From assembly GCA_016933355.1 (NCBI GenBank), contig JAFGBC010000170.1, forward strand, positions 1 to 8,483: a stretch of DNA of 8,483 bases. The letters are read 5' to 3'. The first letter of the stretch is position 1. Every line of letters starts with the position of its first letter. Source of the DNA: Candidatus Aminicenantota bacterium. Its GTDB lineage: Bacteria > Acidobacteriota > Aminicenantia > Aminicenantales > JAFGBC01. Both the position numbers and the translations under genes were made by a program. Shown here in pieces: positions 1 to 5,604 of this stretch. The notes beneath the pieces were generated by a model. The model made no database searches. It was given only the letters and a program-made list of their open reading frames with translations, and had not been told where the DNA came from.

Positions 1-540
1 GAACAGGCTTTTCTCGGCCTCGGACAGAAGGTGCTGGTGAACCCGGGCCTGGAAGACGGGGACGCGGCTCTCCAGGTATGTCTTGAGCTCGGGGTGAAAC
101 CGCATGCCCCGGATGCCCTCCTCGATCAAAAAGGGAAGCCCGATCCGGGGCTGCGTGGCGCCGTCGACGAACCGCTCCTGCTCTTTGAAGGCGATCTCCC
201 CGCCGAAGTAGGAGAAGAGGCTGAGCCCGATGACCTTCATCTGGGCGAGGAGCGCCTCTTGGAGCTCCTGCTCCTTGATGATCCCCAGGCCGACCAGGAC
301 CTGACCGATGTTCTGGCGCGGCTCGATGTACTGCTCGATCTTGGAATGGATCTCGGCCGAGATGAATCCCAGCCGGAACATGATCTCGCCGATCTTTTCG
401 GAGGCGACGTTGGTCCGGGCGAAGACGAGCGTCCCGTTCTGGAAGTACAGCGACTTGTGGATCTCCCCGAACGTCAGGTCGAGCCGTCCGGTCTTCTTGC
501 TTAAAGAAATGTCCCTGAGGAAGAGAGCGATGTGATTCAT
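1..540 (-). CDS. PATAN/DUF4388 domain protein (C-terminus beyond window)
   Basis: An open minus-strand frame begins at ATG 540 and has no stop before the window edge, so only the first 180 residues are visible. Residues about 5-75 resemble a PATAN/DUF4388 module: a KKTGRLDL strand, a short turn, then LYFQNGTLVFART and an IGEIMFRLGFIS helix. A second helical part follows, with NIGQVLVGLGII and EQELQEALLAQM, and then a strand-like stretch with FSYFGGEIAF, as often seen in long DUF4388 proteins. The family is found in gliding, type IV pilus and two-component signalling contexts, usually as an interaction module. No catalytic residues are visible and the exact role cannot be given. No ideal Shine-Dalgarno is present, only AAGG five bases before the start. 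The gene is transcribed away from the NAD synthetase cluster. Confidence 0.75.
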   Translation of the reverse strand, partial: MNHIALFLRDISLSKKTGRLDLTFGEIHKSLYFQNGTLVFARTNVASEKIGEIMFRLGFISAEIHSKIEQYIEPRQNIGQVLVGLGIIKEQELQEALLAQMKVIGLSLFSYFGGEIAFKEQERFVDGATQPRIGLPFLIEEGIRGMRFHPELKTYLESRVPVFQARVHQHLLSEAEKSLF

Positions 541-550
541 GGGGACCTTT

Positions 551-579
551 TTTATAGCGCATCCCCTGGAAATTTGCAA
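551..579 (-). promoter_or_regulatory. Likely sigma70-type promoter of the PATAN gene
   Basis: On the minus strand TTGCAA (579-574) stands 17 nt from TATAAA (556-551), close to the TTGACA/TATAAT consensus. A start of transcription about 7 nt further would fall only a few bases before ATG 540, giving a very short or absent leader. The -35 lies between the arms of a 6-bp inverted repeat at 560-565 and 583-588. Confidence 0.5.
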
Positions 580-588
580 GCCGGGATG
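560..588. repeat. Inverted repeat CATCCC-N17-GGGATG in divergent promoter region
   Basis: CATCCC at 560-565 and GGGATG at 583-588 are exact reverse complements separated by 17 nt. The repeat covers the -35 of the leftward promoter and lies upstream of the rightward gene, so it could be an operator. Six-base arms are short and chance is a real alternative in GC-rich DNA. Confidence 0.3.
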
Positions 589-595
589 GGCTTCG

Positions 596-624
596 TTGAA
601 AACGGCGGATAATTGTGCTAATTC
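596..624 (+). promoter_or_regulatory. Candidate weak promoter for glutaminase-nadE-rsmI
   Basis: TTGAAA (596-601) is followed after 17 nt by TAATTC (619-624). The bases TGC directly before this give an extended -10 look. A second -10-like GATAAT lies at 608-613 but has no good -35. Either choice puts the transcript start within about 10 nt of ATG 631, and no Shine-Dalgarno precedes that start. The match is weak. Confidence 0.3.
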
Positions 625-630
625 TACGGT

Positions 631-1485
631 ATGAAAATCGCCCTGGCCCAGGTCGCTCCCGCCCTGGGAGACGTCGACCGGAATCTCGCGCTGCACCTCA
701 GGACGATCGCCAAGGCCCGGCGGCTCGGGGCCGACCTCGTGGTCTTTCCCGAGCTGAGCCTGACCGGATACGCGCTGAAGGACCTCGTCGAGGAGACCGC
801 CCTCGACCCCCGGACCTCGCCCGTCTTTCGGGCGCTCAAGGCCGACAGCCGGAGCGTTGACCTCGTCGTCGGCTTCGTCGAGGAGTCGCCCCGGGCCCGG
901 GGACTGATCTACAACGCGGCCGCCTACCTGTCGCGGGGCGCGATCCGCCATGTCCACCGCAAAGTGGCGCTGCCGACCTACGGGATGTTCGAGGAGGGCA
1001 AGTTCTTCGCCCGGGGCGGGGAGGCCGAGACCTTCGCGGCGCGCCGTCTGCGGACCGGGCTGCTCATCTGCCGGGATTTCCTCCAGACCGGAATCGGCTA
1101 CCTCCTCCAGGCCGGCGGGGCCGAGCTCATCGTCGCCGTCAGCGCCGCGCCCGGCCGCGGCTCGACGCCCGAGCAGGCCTTCGCCTCGAGCCGGATGTGG
1201 GAGCGGATGGGCGAGTCCCTGTCCTTCTTCGCCTCCGCCTTCGTCGTCTACTGCAATCGCGTCGGGTTCGAGGACGGCGTCCCCTTCGCGGGCGGGTCGT
1301 TCCTGTTCGCCCCCGACGGACGACTCCTCGGCCGCTCCCCCTATCTCGACGAGGACCTTCTCGTCCGCGAGATCCGGCCCGACGACGTCCGCCGCGCCCG
1401 CCGCCGGATGCACTTCCATAAGGAAGACAGGCCCGAGGTCGTCCTGGAGGGCTTGCGCCGGATCATCCAGAGCCATGACGATTAA
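631..1485 (+). CDS. Nitrilase-family glutaminase, partner of NAD synthetase
   Basis: The 284-residue protein is a carbon-nitrogen hydrolase (nitrilase fold). It matches the glutamine-hydrolysing domain normally found at the N-terminus of fused glutamine-dependent NadE. The expected Glu-Lys-Cys triad is visible: E41 in PELSLTGY, K111 in HRKVALPTYGMFEE and C147 in LLICRDF. The segment NRVGFEDGVPFAGGSF (209-224) is characteristic of NadE glutaminase domains. The likely role is to release ammonia from glutamine in the cytoplasm and supply it to the synthetase encoded next, whose gene overlaps the last 11 nt. ATG 631 has no Shine-Dalgarno but places MKIALAQ at the family's usual N-terminus. The protein could instead be a stand-alone amidase, but position and motifs favour NAD synthesis. 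C147 is followed by Arg-Asp rather than the more usual Glu-Asp. Confidence 0.85.
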   Translation: MKIALAQVAPALGDVDRNLALHLRTIAKARRLGADLVVFPELSLTGYALKDLVEETALDPRTSPVFRALKADSRSVDLVVGFVEESPRARGLIYNAAAYLSRGAIRHVHRKVALPTYGMFEEGKFFARGGEAETFAARRLRTGLLICRDFLQTGIGYLLQAGGAELIVAVSAAPGRGSTPEQAFASSRMWERMGESLSFFASAFVVYCNRVGFEDGVPFAGGSFLFAPDGRLLGRSPYLDEDLLVREIRPDDVRRARRRMHFHKEDRPEVVLEGLRRIIQSHDD

Positions 1486-2287
1486 CGCCCCGTTCGTCGA
1501 GAAGGTCCTGACCGCCTTCCTCCGTCAGGAGCTGTCCCGCTTCGGGTTTCGGAACGGGATCCTGGGCCTGTCGGGCGGACTCGACTCCGCCGTCGCGGCC
1601 GCCCTGGCCGTCCGCGCCGTAGGGCCGTCCCATGTCATCGCCCTGATCATGCCCTACGGATCGGGATTTCCCAAGGATCTCCGGGATGCCCGCGCGCTGG
1701 CGGCGAAGCTCGGCGTCCGGACGGAACTCATCGACATCGCGCCCCAGGTCGACGCTTACTTCGCCAGGTTCCCCACCCGGAGCCCGCGCCGGAGGGGAAA
1801 CAAGATGGCCCGCGAGCGGATGTCCGTCCTCTACGACTTCTCGGAGCGGACCGAGGCGTTGATCATCGGCACCAGCAATAAGACCGAGCTTCTGATCGGA
1901 TACGGCACGATCCACGGCGACATGGCCTGCGCCTTCAACCCGCTCGGGGACCTGTACAAGACCCAGGTTCGCGCCCTGGGCCGCCACCTCGGCCTGCCGG
2001 CCGCCATCCTCCGCAAAACGCCCACGCCCGGCTTGTGGCCCGGCCAGACGGACGAAGCCGAAATCGGCCTGAACTACGCCGAGCTCGACCGGATCCTCTA
2101 TCATCTCGTCGACCTCCGCGAATCGCGGCGCGAGGTCGTCGCCCGGGGCTTCGCCCGCCGCAAGGTCGAGCGCGTCGCAGACATGATGCGCCGGTCCGAG
2201 TTCAAGCGCCGGATGCCGCCGATCGCCAAGCTGTCGTTCCGGACCGTCGGTCACGACTTCCTCTATCCCTACGACCGGGGCTGCTGA
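1475..2287 (+). CDS. nadE: NAD+ synthetase (separate synthetase subunit)
   Basis: This 270-residue protein amidates nicotinic acid adenine dinucleotide to NAD+ using ATP, the last step of NAD synthesis. It has the PP-loop SGGLDS (33-38), MARERM (111-116), GTSNKTE (132-138), LWPGQTDEAEIG (187-198) and a C-terminal KLSFRTVGHDFLYP (252-265), all typical of the family. Its length is that of the ammonia-dependent, unfused enzyme. The chosen ATG at 1475 gives the normal N-terminus (INAPFVEKVL) and overlaps the glutaminase gene by 11 nt, so translation is probably coupled. No Shine-Dalgarno is visible. The reading frame stays open upstream to 950, but that part is a shadow of the glutaminase gene. 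The adjacent glutaminase implies that glutamine is the physiological nitrogen donor. Confidence 0.93.
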   Translation: MTINAPFVEKVLTAFLRQELSRFGFRNGILGLSGGLDSAVAAALAVRAVGPSHVIALIMPYGSGFPKDLRDARALAAKLGVRTELIDIAPQVDAYFARFPTRSPRRRGNKMARERMSVLYDFSERTEALIIGTSNKTELLIGYGTIHGDMACAFNPLGDLYKTQVRALGRHLGLPAAILRKTPTPGLWPGQTDEAEIGLNYAELDRILYHLVDLRESRREVVARGFARRKVERVADMMRRSEFKRRMPPIAKLSFRTVGHDFLYPYDRGC

Positions 2288-2290
2288 GCC

Positions 2291-2989
2291 ATGGAGCCCG
2301 CTCCGCCCGTCCCCGCCGCCCGGGGAACGCTCTACGTCGTCGCGACGCCGATCGGAAACCTCGAGGACATCGGGCGGCGCGCCCTCCGCGTGCTGGGCGA
2401 GGTCGACCTCATCGCCTGCGAGGACACCCGCCGGACCGTCAAGATCCTGAATAGGCACGGCATACGCGCCAAGTTGACGAGCTACTATCAGGGGCGGGAA
2501 AAGCAGAAGGCGCCGGTAATCCTCCGCGCCCTTGAGGAAGGCCGGGACGTGGCGCTGGTCAGCGACGCGGGGACGCCCGCCGTCTCGGACCCCGGGTTTT
2601 CGCTGGTCCGGGACGCCGTGCGGAAGGGGATAAGGGTCGTTCCCGTGCCCGGCCCCTGCGCTCTGACCGCAGCCCTGTGCGCATCCGGGCTGCCGACTCA
2701 CCGATTCCTGTTCGTGGGCTTTCCGCCCCCCAAGGCCGAAGCCCTGAAGAAGTGGCTGAAGGCCCTCGAGGACGAGGAGGGAACCCTGGCTCTCTACCTT
2801 CCGGCCAGGAAAGTCAGGAGGTTTCTGGAGGCCGTCTTCGAGATTCTGGGAGACCGGGAGGTCGTCCTAGCCAGGGAAATCACCAAGATACACGAGGAGT
2901 TCCGTAGGGGAACGGTAAAGGAGCTGCTCGAGACCGCCGATGATGTCCTTGAGAAAGGAGAACTGACAGTCCTGATCCACGGACGATAA
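2291..2989 (+). CDS. rsmI: 16S rRNA (cytidine(1402)-2'-O)-methyltransferase RsmI
   Basis: RsmI is an SAM-dependent tetrapyrrole-methylase-fold enzyme that 2'-O-methylates C1402 of 16S rRNA in the decoding centre. Diagnostic motifs are VVATPIGNLEDI (16-27), CEDTRRT (43-49), SDAGTPAVSDPG (91-102), VPGPCALTAALCASGLP (119-135) and REITKIHEEFRRGT (195-208). At 232 residues it is shorter than the roughly 280 of the E. coli enzyme and lacks the small C-terminal domain after the catalytic core, ending in LTVLIHGR. ATG 2291 lies 3 nt after the nadE stop with no clear Shine-Dalgarno, so it is probably the third gene of that operon and translationally coupled. The catalytic core looks complete. Confidence 0.95.
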   Translation: MEPAPPVPAARGTLYVVATPIGNLEDIGRRALRVLGEVDLIACEDTRRTVKILNRHGIRAKLTSYYQGREKQKAPVILRALEEGRDVALVSDAGTPAVSDPGFSLVRDAVRKGIRVVPVPGPCALTAALCASGLPTHRFLFVGFPPPKAEALKKWLKALEDEEGTLALYLPARKVRRFLEAVFEILGDREVVLAREITKIHEEFRRGTVKELLETADDVLEKGELTVLIHGR

Positions 2990-3002
2990 TTTTTTTGTCA
3001 TA

Positions 3003-3026
3003 AATATGAATTATTTATATCATATT
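3003..3026. repeat. Inverted repeat AATATGA-N10-TCATATT ahead of hsp20 promoter
   Basis: AATATGA (3003-3009) and TCATATT (3020-3026) are exact reverse complements with a 10-nt spacer. The right arm ends 2 nt before the -35 of the hsp20 promoter, a position suited to a regulator site. It is not the CIRCE element of HrcA. In such AT-rich DNA a 7-bp match could arise by chance. Confidence 0.35.
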
Positions 3027-3028
3027 AC

Positions 3029-3057
3029 TTGACAATTATACACTTAAATATTATATT
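3029..3057 (+). promoter_or_regulatory. Sigma70-like promoter of hsp20
   Basis: A perfect TTGACA (3029-3034) stands 17 nt from TATATT (3052-3057), which matches TATAAT at five of six positions. It lies inside an extremely AT-rich stretch between rsmI and hsp20. The predicted transcript starts near 3064 and includes a roughly 30-nt leader with AGGAGGT at 3082-3088. Confidence 0.75.
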
Positions 3058-3093
3058 ATATTCGTGTTCAATGACATATCCAGGAGGTAAAAC

Positions 3094-3564
3094 ATGGCGA
3101 TCATCAGATTCGACCCGTTCAGGGACATGACGACCCTGAGAGACAAGATGAACAGGCTGTTCGAGGACGCGTTCGCCCAGAGGGGCGAGGACAAGGACAT
3201 GATCTCGAGCGCCTGGCTTCCGGCGGTGGATATCTTCGAGTCGGACCAGGAGCTGGTCCTGGCGGCCGAAATTCCCGGGATCGACGAAAAGGACATCGAA
3301 GTCTCGCTGGAAAACAACATCCTGTCGATCAAGGGCGAGCGGAAATTGGAGAAGGAGACCAAGGAAGAGAACTACCACCGCATCGAGCGTTCCTACGGCA
3401 CCTTTTTCCGCTCCTTTACGCTGCCCAGCTACGTGGACCCCGAGAAGGTCAGCGCCGTCCACGAGAACGGCGTCCTCAAGATCCGGATGAGCAAGAAGCC
3501 CGAGCTCAAGCCCAAGAAGGTGAAGATCCTGAAGACCCACTCCGAGGCGCCCGAGAAAAAGTAA
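3094..3564 (+). CDS. hsp20: Hsp20/alpha-crystallin small heat-shock protein
   Basis: Small heat-shock proteins are ATP-independent chaperones that bind unfolding proteins and form oligomers. This 156-residue protein has the family layout. An N-terminal arm (1-41, with FDPFRDM) comes first. The alpha-crystallin domain (about 42-133) runs from WLPAVDIFESDQELVLAAEIPG to NGVLKIRM and contains the signature GVLKI (126-130). A short tail carries KKVKIL (141-146), the usual I/V-X-I anchor for oligomer assembly. ATG 3094 is preceded by a full AGGAGGT five nt upstream, the strongest ribosome binding site in the window. The gene has its own promoter and terminator and so forms a single-gene unit. No CIRCE or clear sigma32 promoter is visible, so heat control, if present, may act through the inverted repeat at 3003-3026 or another factor. 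Confidence 0.95.
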   Translation: MAIIRFDPFRDMTTLRDKMNRLFEDAFAQRGEDKDMISSAWLPAVDIFESDQELVLAAEIPGIDEKDIEVSLENNILSIKGERKLEKETKEENYHRIERSYGTFFRSFTLPSYVDPEKVSAVHENGVLKIRMSKKPELKPKKVKILKTHSEAPEKK

Positions 3565-3577
3565 CGCCCCCCGACAA

Positions 3578-3612
3578 GGCGGCCGCCCTCCGGGCGAGCC
3601 GCCCTTTTTTTT
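3578..3612 (+). terminator. Intrinsic terminator of hsp20
   Basis: GGCGGC (3578-3583) pairs with GCCGCC (3598-3603) and GCCC (3585-3588) pairs with GGGC (3592-3595) around a TCC loop, with a small internal bulge. Eight T residues follow at 3605-3612. It starts 14 nt after the hsp20 stop. In the opposite direction the hairpin has no T tract, so it should not serve comF well. Confidence 0.9.
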
Positions 3613-3641
3613 GGAGAAGATCCTTTATTCGGCCCTCCGAT

Positions 3642-4415
3642 TCAAGCCCGCGCCAGGGTGATCCCCCGCACCTCGGCCGCCCCGGCCCGGAGGAGGACCG
3701 AAGCGCACTCCTTGAGCGTGGACCCCGTCGTGTAGACGTCGTCGACGACGATGACCGCTCGGCCGCGGATGGGGGCGCCGCGGCCGACGGCAAAGACGCC
3801 GCGGACATTGCGAGTCCGGTCGCCGGCCCGGAGCCTCGATTGGGGAGGCCCGTCGCGCGTCCGGATCAGGACGCGGCTCCCGACCTCGAGCCCGCTCGGT
3901 CCGGCCAGCCCGCGCGCGAGGAGCAGCGACTGATTGAACCCCCGCGACCGCTCCCTGCGGGGATGGAGGGGAACGGGAACCAACATCGGCTCTCCCCCCC
4001 ACAGAGCGACCTCCCCCTCGAGTGCGGCATGAGTCGTCTCGGCCAGAATCCGCCCCAGCAGGGAGAAGCCACGGAACTTATAGAGGAGGATCACGTCTTT
4101 GAGGACGCCCCAGTAGCGGCCGAACGAGCGGTGCCGGGAAAACGGCGGCGGCGCATCTAGACACGCCCCGCAATAATGGGATTCCCCGGCGCCGTCGAAG
4201 AACACGCCGCAACAGAGACAATAAGGAGCCGTCTCGGGCTTCAAAGACGAGAGGCAGGCGTCACAGACGGCGGTTTCGCCGGGGATTTCAAGCCAGGCCC
4301 GGCAGACCCGACAGCGGGAGGGAAAAAGCGCCTGCTCGAATGTCGCGCCCGCGGTTGCCGCGGCGCGAGCCAGACGGCGGCCTAGCCGGCTTCTTCCTCG
4401 GCCTTCTCCTGACAC
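3642..4415 (-). CDS. comF: ComF family protein (phosphoribosyltransferase-like)
   Basis: The protein has 257 residues. Its N-terminal part holds four paired-cysteine clusters, C35/C38, C51/C54, C66/C69 and C82/C85, which suggest a zinc-binding region. A type I phosphoribosyltransferase domain follows, with VPVPLHPRRERSRGFNQS (146-163) and the PRPP-binding loop VIVVDDVYTTGST (221-233). ComF is needed for DNA uptake during natural transformation in some bacteria. In others its role is unclear, so a competence function here is only possible. The start at GTG 4415 overlaps the dksA-like gene by 34 nt and has no Shine-Dalgarno. No other ATG, GTG or TTG lies in frame before the first cysteines, so the true N-terminus is uncertain by up to about 30 residues. 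It is the last gene of the minus-strand cluster. Confidence 0.88.
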   Translation of the reverse strand: MSGEGRGRSRLGRRLARAAATAGATFEQALFPSRCRVCRAWLEIPGETAVCDACLSSLKPETAPYCLCCGVFFDGAGESHYCGACLDAPPPFSRHRSFGRYWGVLKDVILLYKFRGFSLLGRILAETTHAALEGEVALWGGEPMLVPVPLHPRRERSRGFNQSLLLARGLAGPSGLEVGSRVLIRTRDGPPQSRLRAGDRTRNVRGVFAVGRGAPIRGRAVIVVDDVYTTGSTLKECASVLLRAGAAEVRGITLARA

Positions 4416-4735
4416 TCTATACAGAGAGACGACCAGGGAACCGCCTCGAGTCTCTTTTTCCCGATCTCTTTCTGGCAGCTCTGGCAGGTTCCGTATTCGT
4501 CCCGGTGGAGGCGGAGGAGGGCGTGGTCGATGTGGAGGAGCAGCTCCCGCTCGGCGTCGGACAGGCTGAGCAGGAACTCCTTGGTATAGGAGCTGTCGGC
4601 TTTGTCGACGGGGTCCTGGGCGACGTCGGTTTCGATGTCTTTGCTCTCCGTATAAAAGCCGTTGAGACGGATGAGGATCATCTGCTTCTTCTCGAGGAGC
4701 TTCTTCCGGTAATACTCCCGCTCTTTCTTATTCAC
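4382..4735 (-). CDS. dksA: DksA/TraR family RNA polymerase-binding regulator
   Basis: The 117-residue protein has a helical hairpin followed by a four-cysteine zinc finger (C84, C87, C105, C108; CXXC-X17-CXXC). The hairpin tip reads DPVDKA (D41, D44, A46). This matches the DXXDXA motif that in E. coli DksA enters the RNA polymerase secondary channel and is needed for ppGpp-dependent control of rRNA and other promoters. The protein is shorter than E. coli DksA (151 residues), mainly at the N-terminus, but keeps both functional elements. GTG 4735 is supported by AAGGA at 4747-4743, seven nt upstream, in the 12-nt gap after rlmH. Its place behind ribosome genes fits a growth-rate or stringent-response role. 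A TraR/YbiI-like protein is less likely, given the tip motif and hairpin length. Confidence 0.88.
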   Translation of the reverse strand: MNKKEREYYRKKLLEKKQMILIRLNGFYTESKDIETDVAQDPVDKADSSYTKEFLLSLSDAERELLLHIDHALLRLHRDEYGTCQSCQKEIGKKRLEAVPWSSLCIECQEKAEEEAG

Positions 4736-4747
4736 TGGCCTGTCCTT

Positions 4748-5215
4748 TCACTTGGCATAGGATCGTCCCCGGAGGATGGTCAGGGACCGGTAAACCTGCT
4801 CCAGGAGGACGATTCGCGACAGCTCATGGGAGAATGTCATCCGGGACAAGGAGAGCTTCAGGTCCGCCCTGGCGAGGACGCGTTCGGCCAGGCCCAGGAA
4901 TCCTCCCGCCACGAAGGCCAGGGGTTGTCCCGAGGCCGTCTCCCGCTGCCTCAGGAATCGGGCGAATTCCGTTGAGCTCATGTCTCGTCCTCTGTCGATG
5001 AGGCAGATAATATAGTCATCTTTGAGGTGTTTTTCAAGCCCTTCCGCCTCGAAATCCAAGATCCGGTCCGGCCGGCCCTCGTCAAAGCCCCGGGCTTCCC
5101 GGGTAACGATCAGGCGGCAGGGAGCCATCCGGTTGATGCGCTCCAGATAGGCCTCCTCCAAGCGCCGGAACTCCGGACTCCTCGTCCGCCCCGGCCAAAG
5201 CAGCCTGAGCTTCAT
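4748..5215 (-). CDS. rlmH: 23S rRNA (pseudouridine(1915)-N3)-methyltransferase RlmH
   Basis: RlmH is a small SPOUT-class enzyme that uses SAM to methylate pseudouridine 1915 in helix 69 of 23S rRNA on assembled ribosomes. The 155-residue length matches the family (about 155-160). Visible motifs are the N-terminal MKLRLLWPGR, the SAM-loop FVAGGFLGL (101-109) and the C-terminal SHELSRIVLLEQVYRSLTILRG (129-150), where the SPOUT knot and dimer contacts lie. The ATG at 5215 overlaps the rsfS stop as ATGA, a classic coupled arrangement. The open frame upstream to 5335 is only the rsfS region read in another frame. The protein ends in SYAK rather than the commoner Tyr-His-His/Lys tail, a small departure from the usual family C-terminus. 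Confidence 0.95.
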   Translation of the reverse strand: MKLRLLWPGRTRSPEFRRLEEAYLERINRMAPCRLIVTREARGFDEGRPDRILDFEAEGLEKHLKDDYIICLIDRGRDMSSTEFARFLRQRETASGQPLAFVAGGFLGLAERVLARADLKLSLSRMTFSHELSRIVLLEQVYRSLTILRGRSYAK

Positions 5216-5604
5216 GTCTCGGGCCCGAAGGACAGCCGCGGAGCGTCGCCCCACAGCTTTTCCAGGACGTAGGCGTCCCGCAGCCGCGGGGAGAAGATGT
5301 GAACCAGGAAGCTCCCGTAGTCGATCAGGATCCACTCTCCGCTCTCGAGGCCCTCGGCGCCCAGCGGCAGGATTTTTTTCTTCTTGAGGACGTCCTTGAC
5401 CGCGTCGAAGACGGCCTGGTTCTGCCGGGTCGAGCGTCCGCTCATGATGACGAAATATTCCGTGAACGAGGCGATCTCGCGCAGGTCCAGGACCAGGACG
5501 TCCTCGGCTTTCTTGTCCAAGCCGGCCTGGACCGCCAGCTTTACGGCGGCGGGCAGAGTTCGCTTCGTCGCTTTCTTGAGTGTCGTCGTCTCCATGGCGG
5601 TCAC
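5212..5604 (-). CDS. rsfS: Ribosomal silencing factor RsfS
   Basis: RsfS binds bL14 (uL14) on the 50S subunit and blocks joining to 30S, lowering translation in starvation. The 130-residue protein shows the family core: AVKLAVQAGLDKKAEDVLVLDLRE, then FTEYFVIMSGRSTRQNQAV, then EGLESGEWILIDYGSFLVHIFSP. I place the start at GTG 5604 because AAGGA (5615-5611) stands 6 nt before it and GTGA overlaps the nadD stop. The alternative is ATG 5595, three codons downstream, but that ATG is 15 nt from the same ribosome binding site. The stop overlaps the rlmH start by 4 nt. The order nadD-rsfS-rlmH is widely conserved in bacteria. Confidence 0.92.
   Translation of the reverse strand: MTAMETTTLKKATKRTLPAAVKLAVQAGLDKKAEDVLVLDLREIASFTEYFVIMSGRSTRQNQAVFDAVKDVLKKKKILPLGAEGLESGEWILIDYGSFLVHIFSPRLRDAYVLEKLWGDAPRLSFGPET

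Noticed and set aside
31..504. Leu/Asp-rich plus-strand frame of 157 codons
   Set aside because: It is the complement of the PATAN gene, which has a coherent domain pattern and a promoter. The Leu/Asp richness is a strand artefact.
1475..1485. Sequencing frameshift splitting a fused NadE
   Set aside because: Both proteins have natural ends, the synthetase N-terminus matches stand-alone family members, and the short overlap is typical of coupled genes. It remains listed as a check.
1463..2701. 412-codon minus-strand open frame opposite nadE and rsmI
   Set aside because: It is antisense to two genes with clear catalytic motifs and has low-complexity shadow composition and no domain.
2969..2996. 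Possible rsmI terminator: GTCC/GGAC followed by seven T
   Set aside because: The stem is only 4 bp with an 8-nt loop and is separated from the T run by 5 nt, too weak to call an intrinsic terminator.
3578..3604. hsp20 hairpin as a bidirectional terminator also serving comF
   Set aside because: On the minus strand the hairpin is followed by TTGTCGG, not a T tract, so termination of the comF transcript is not supported.
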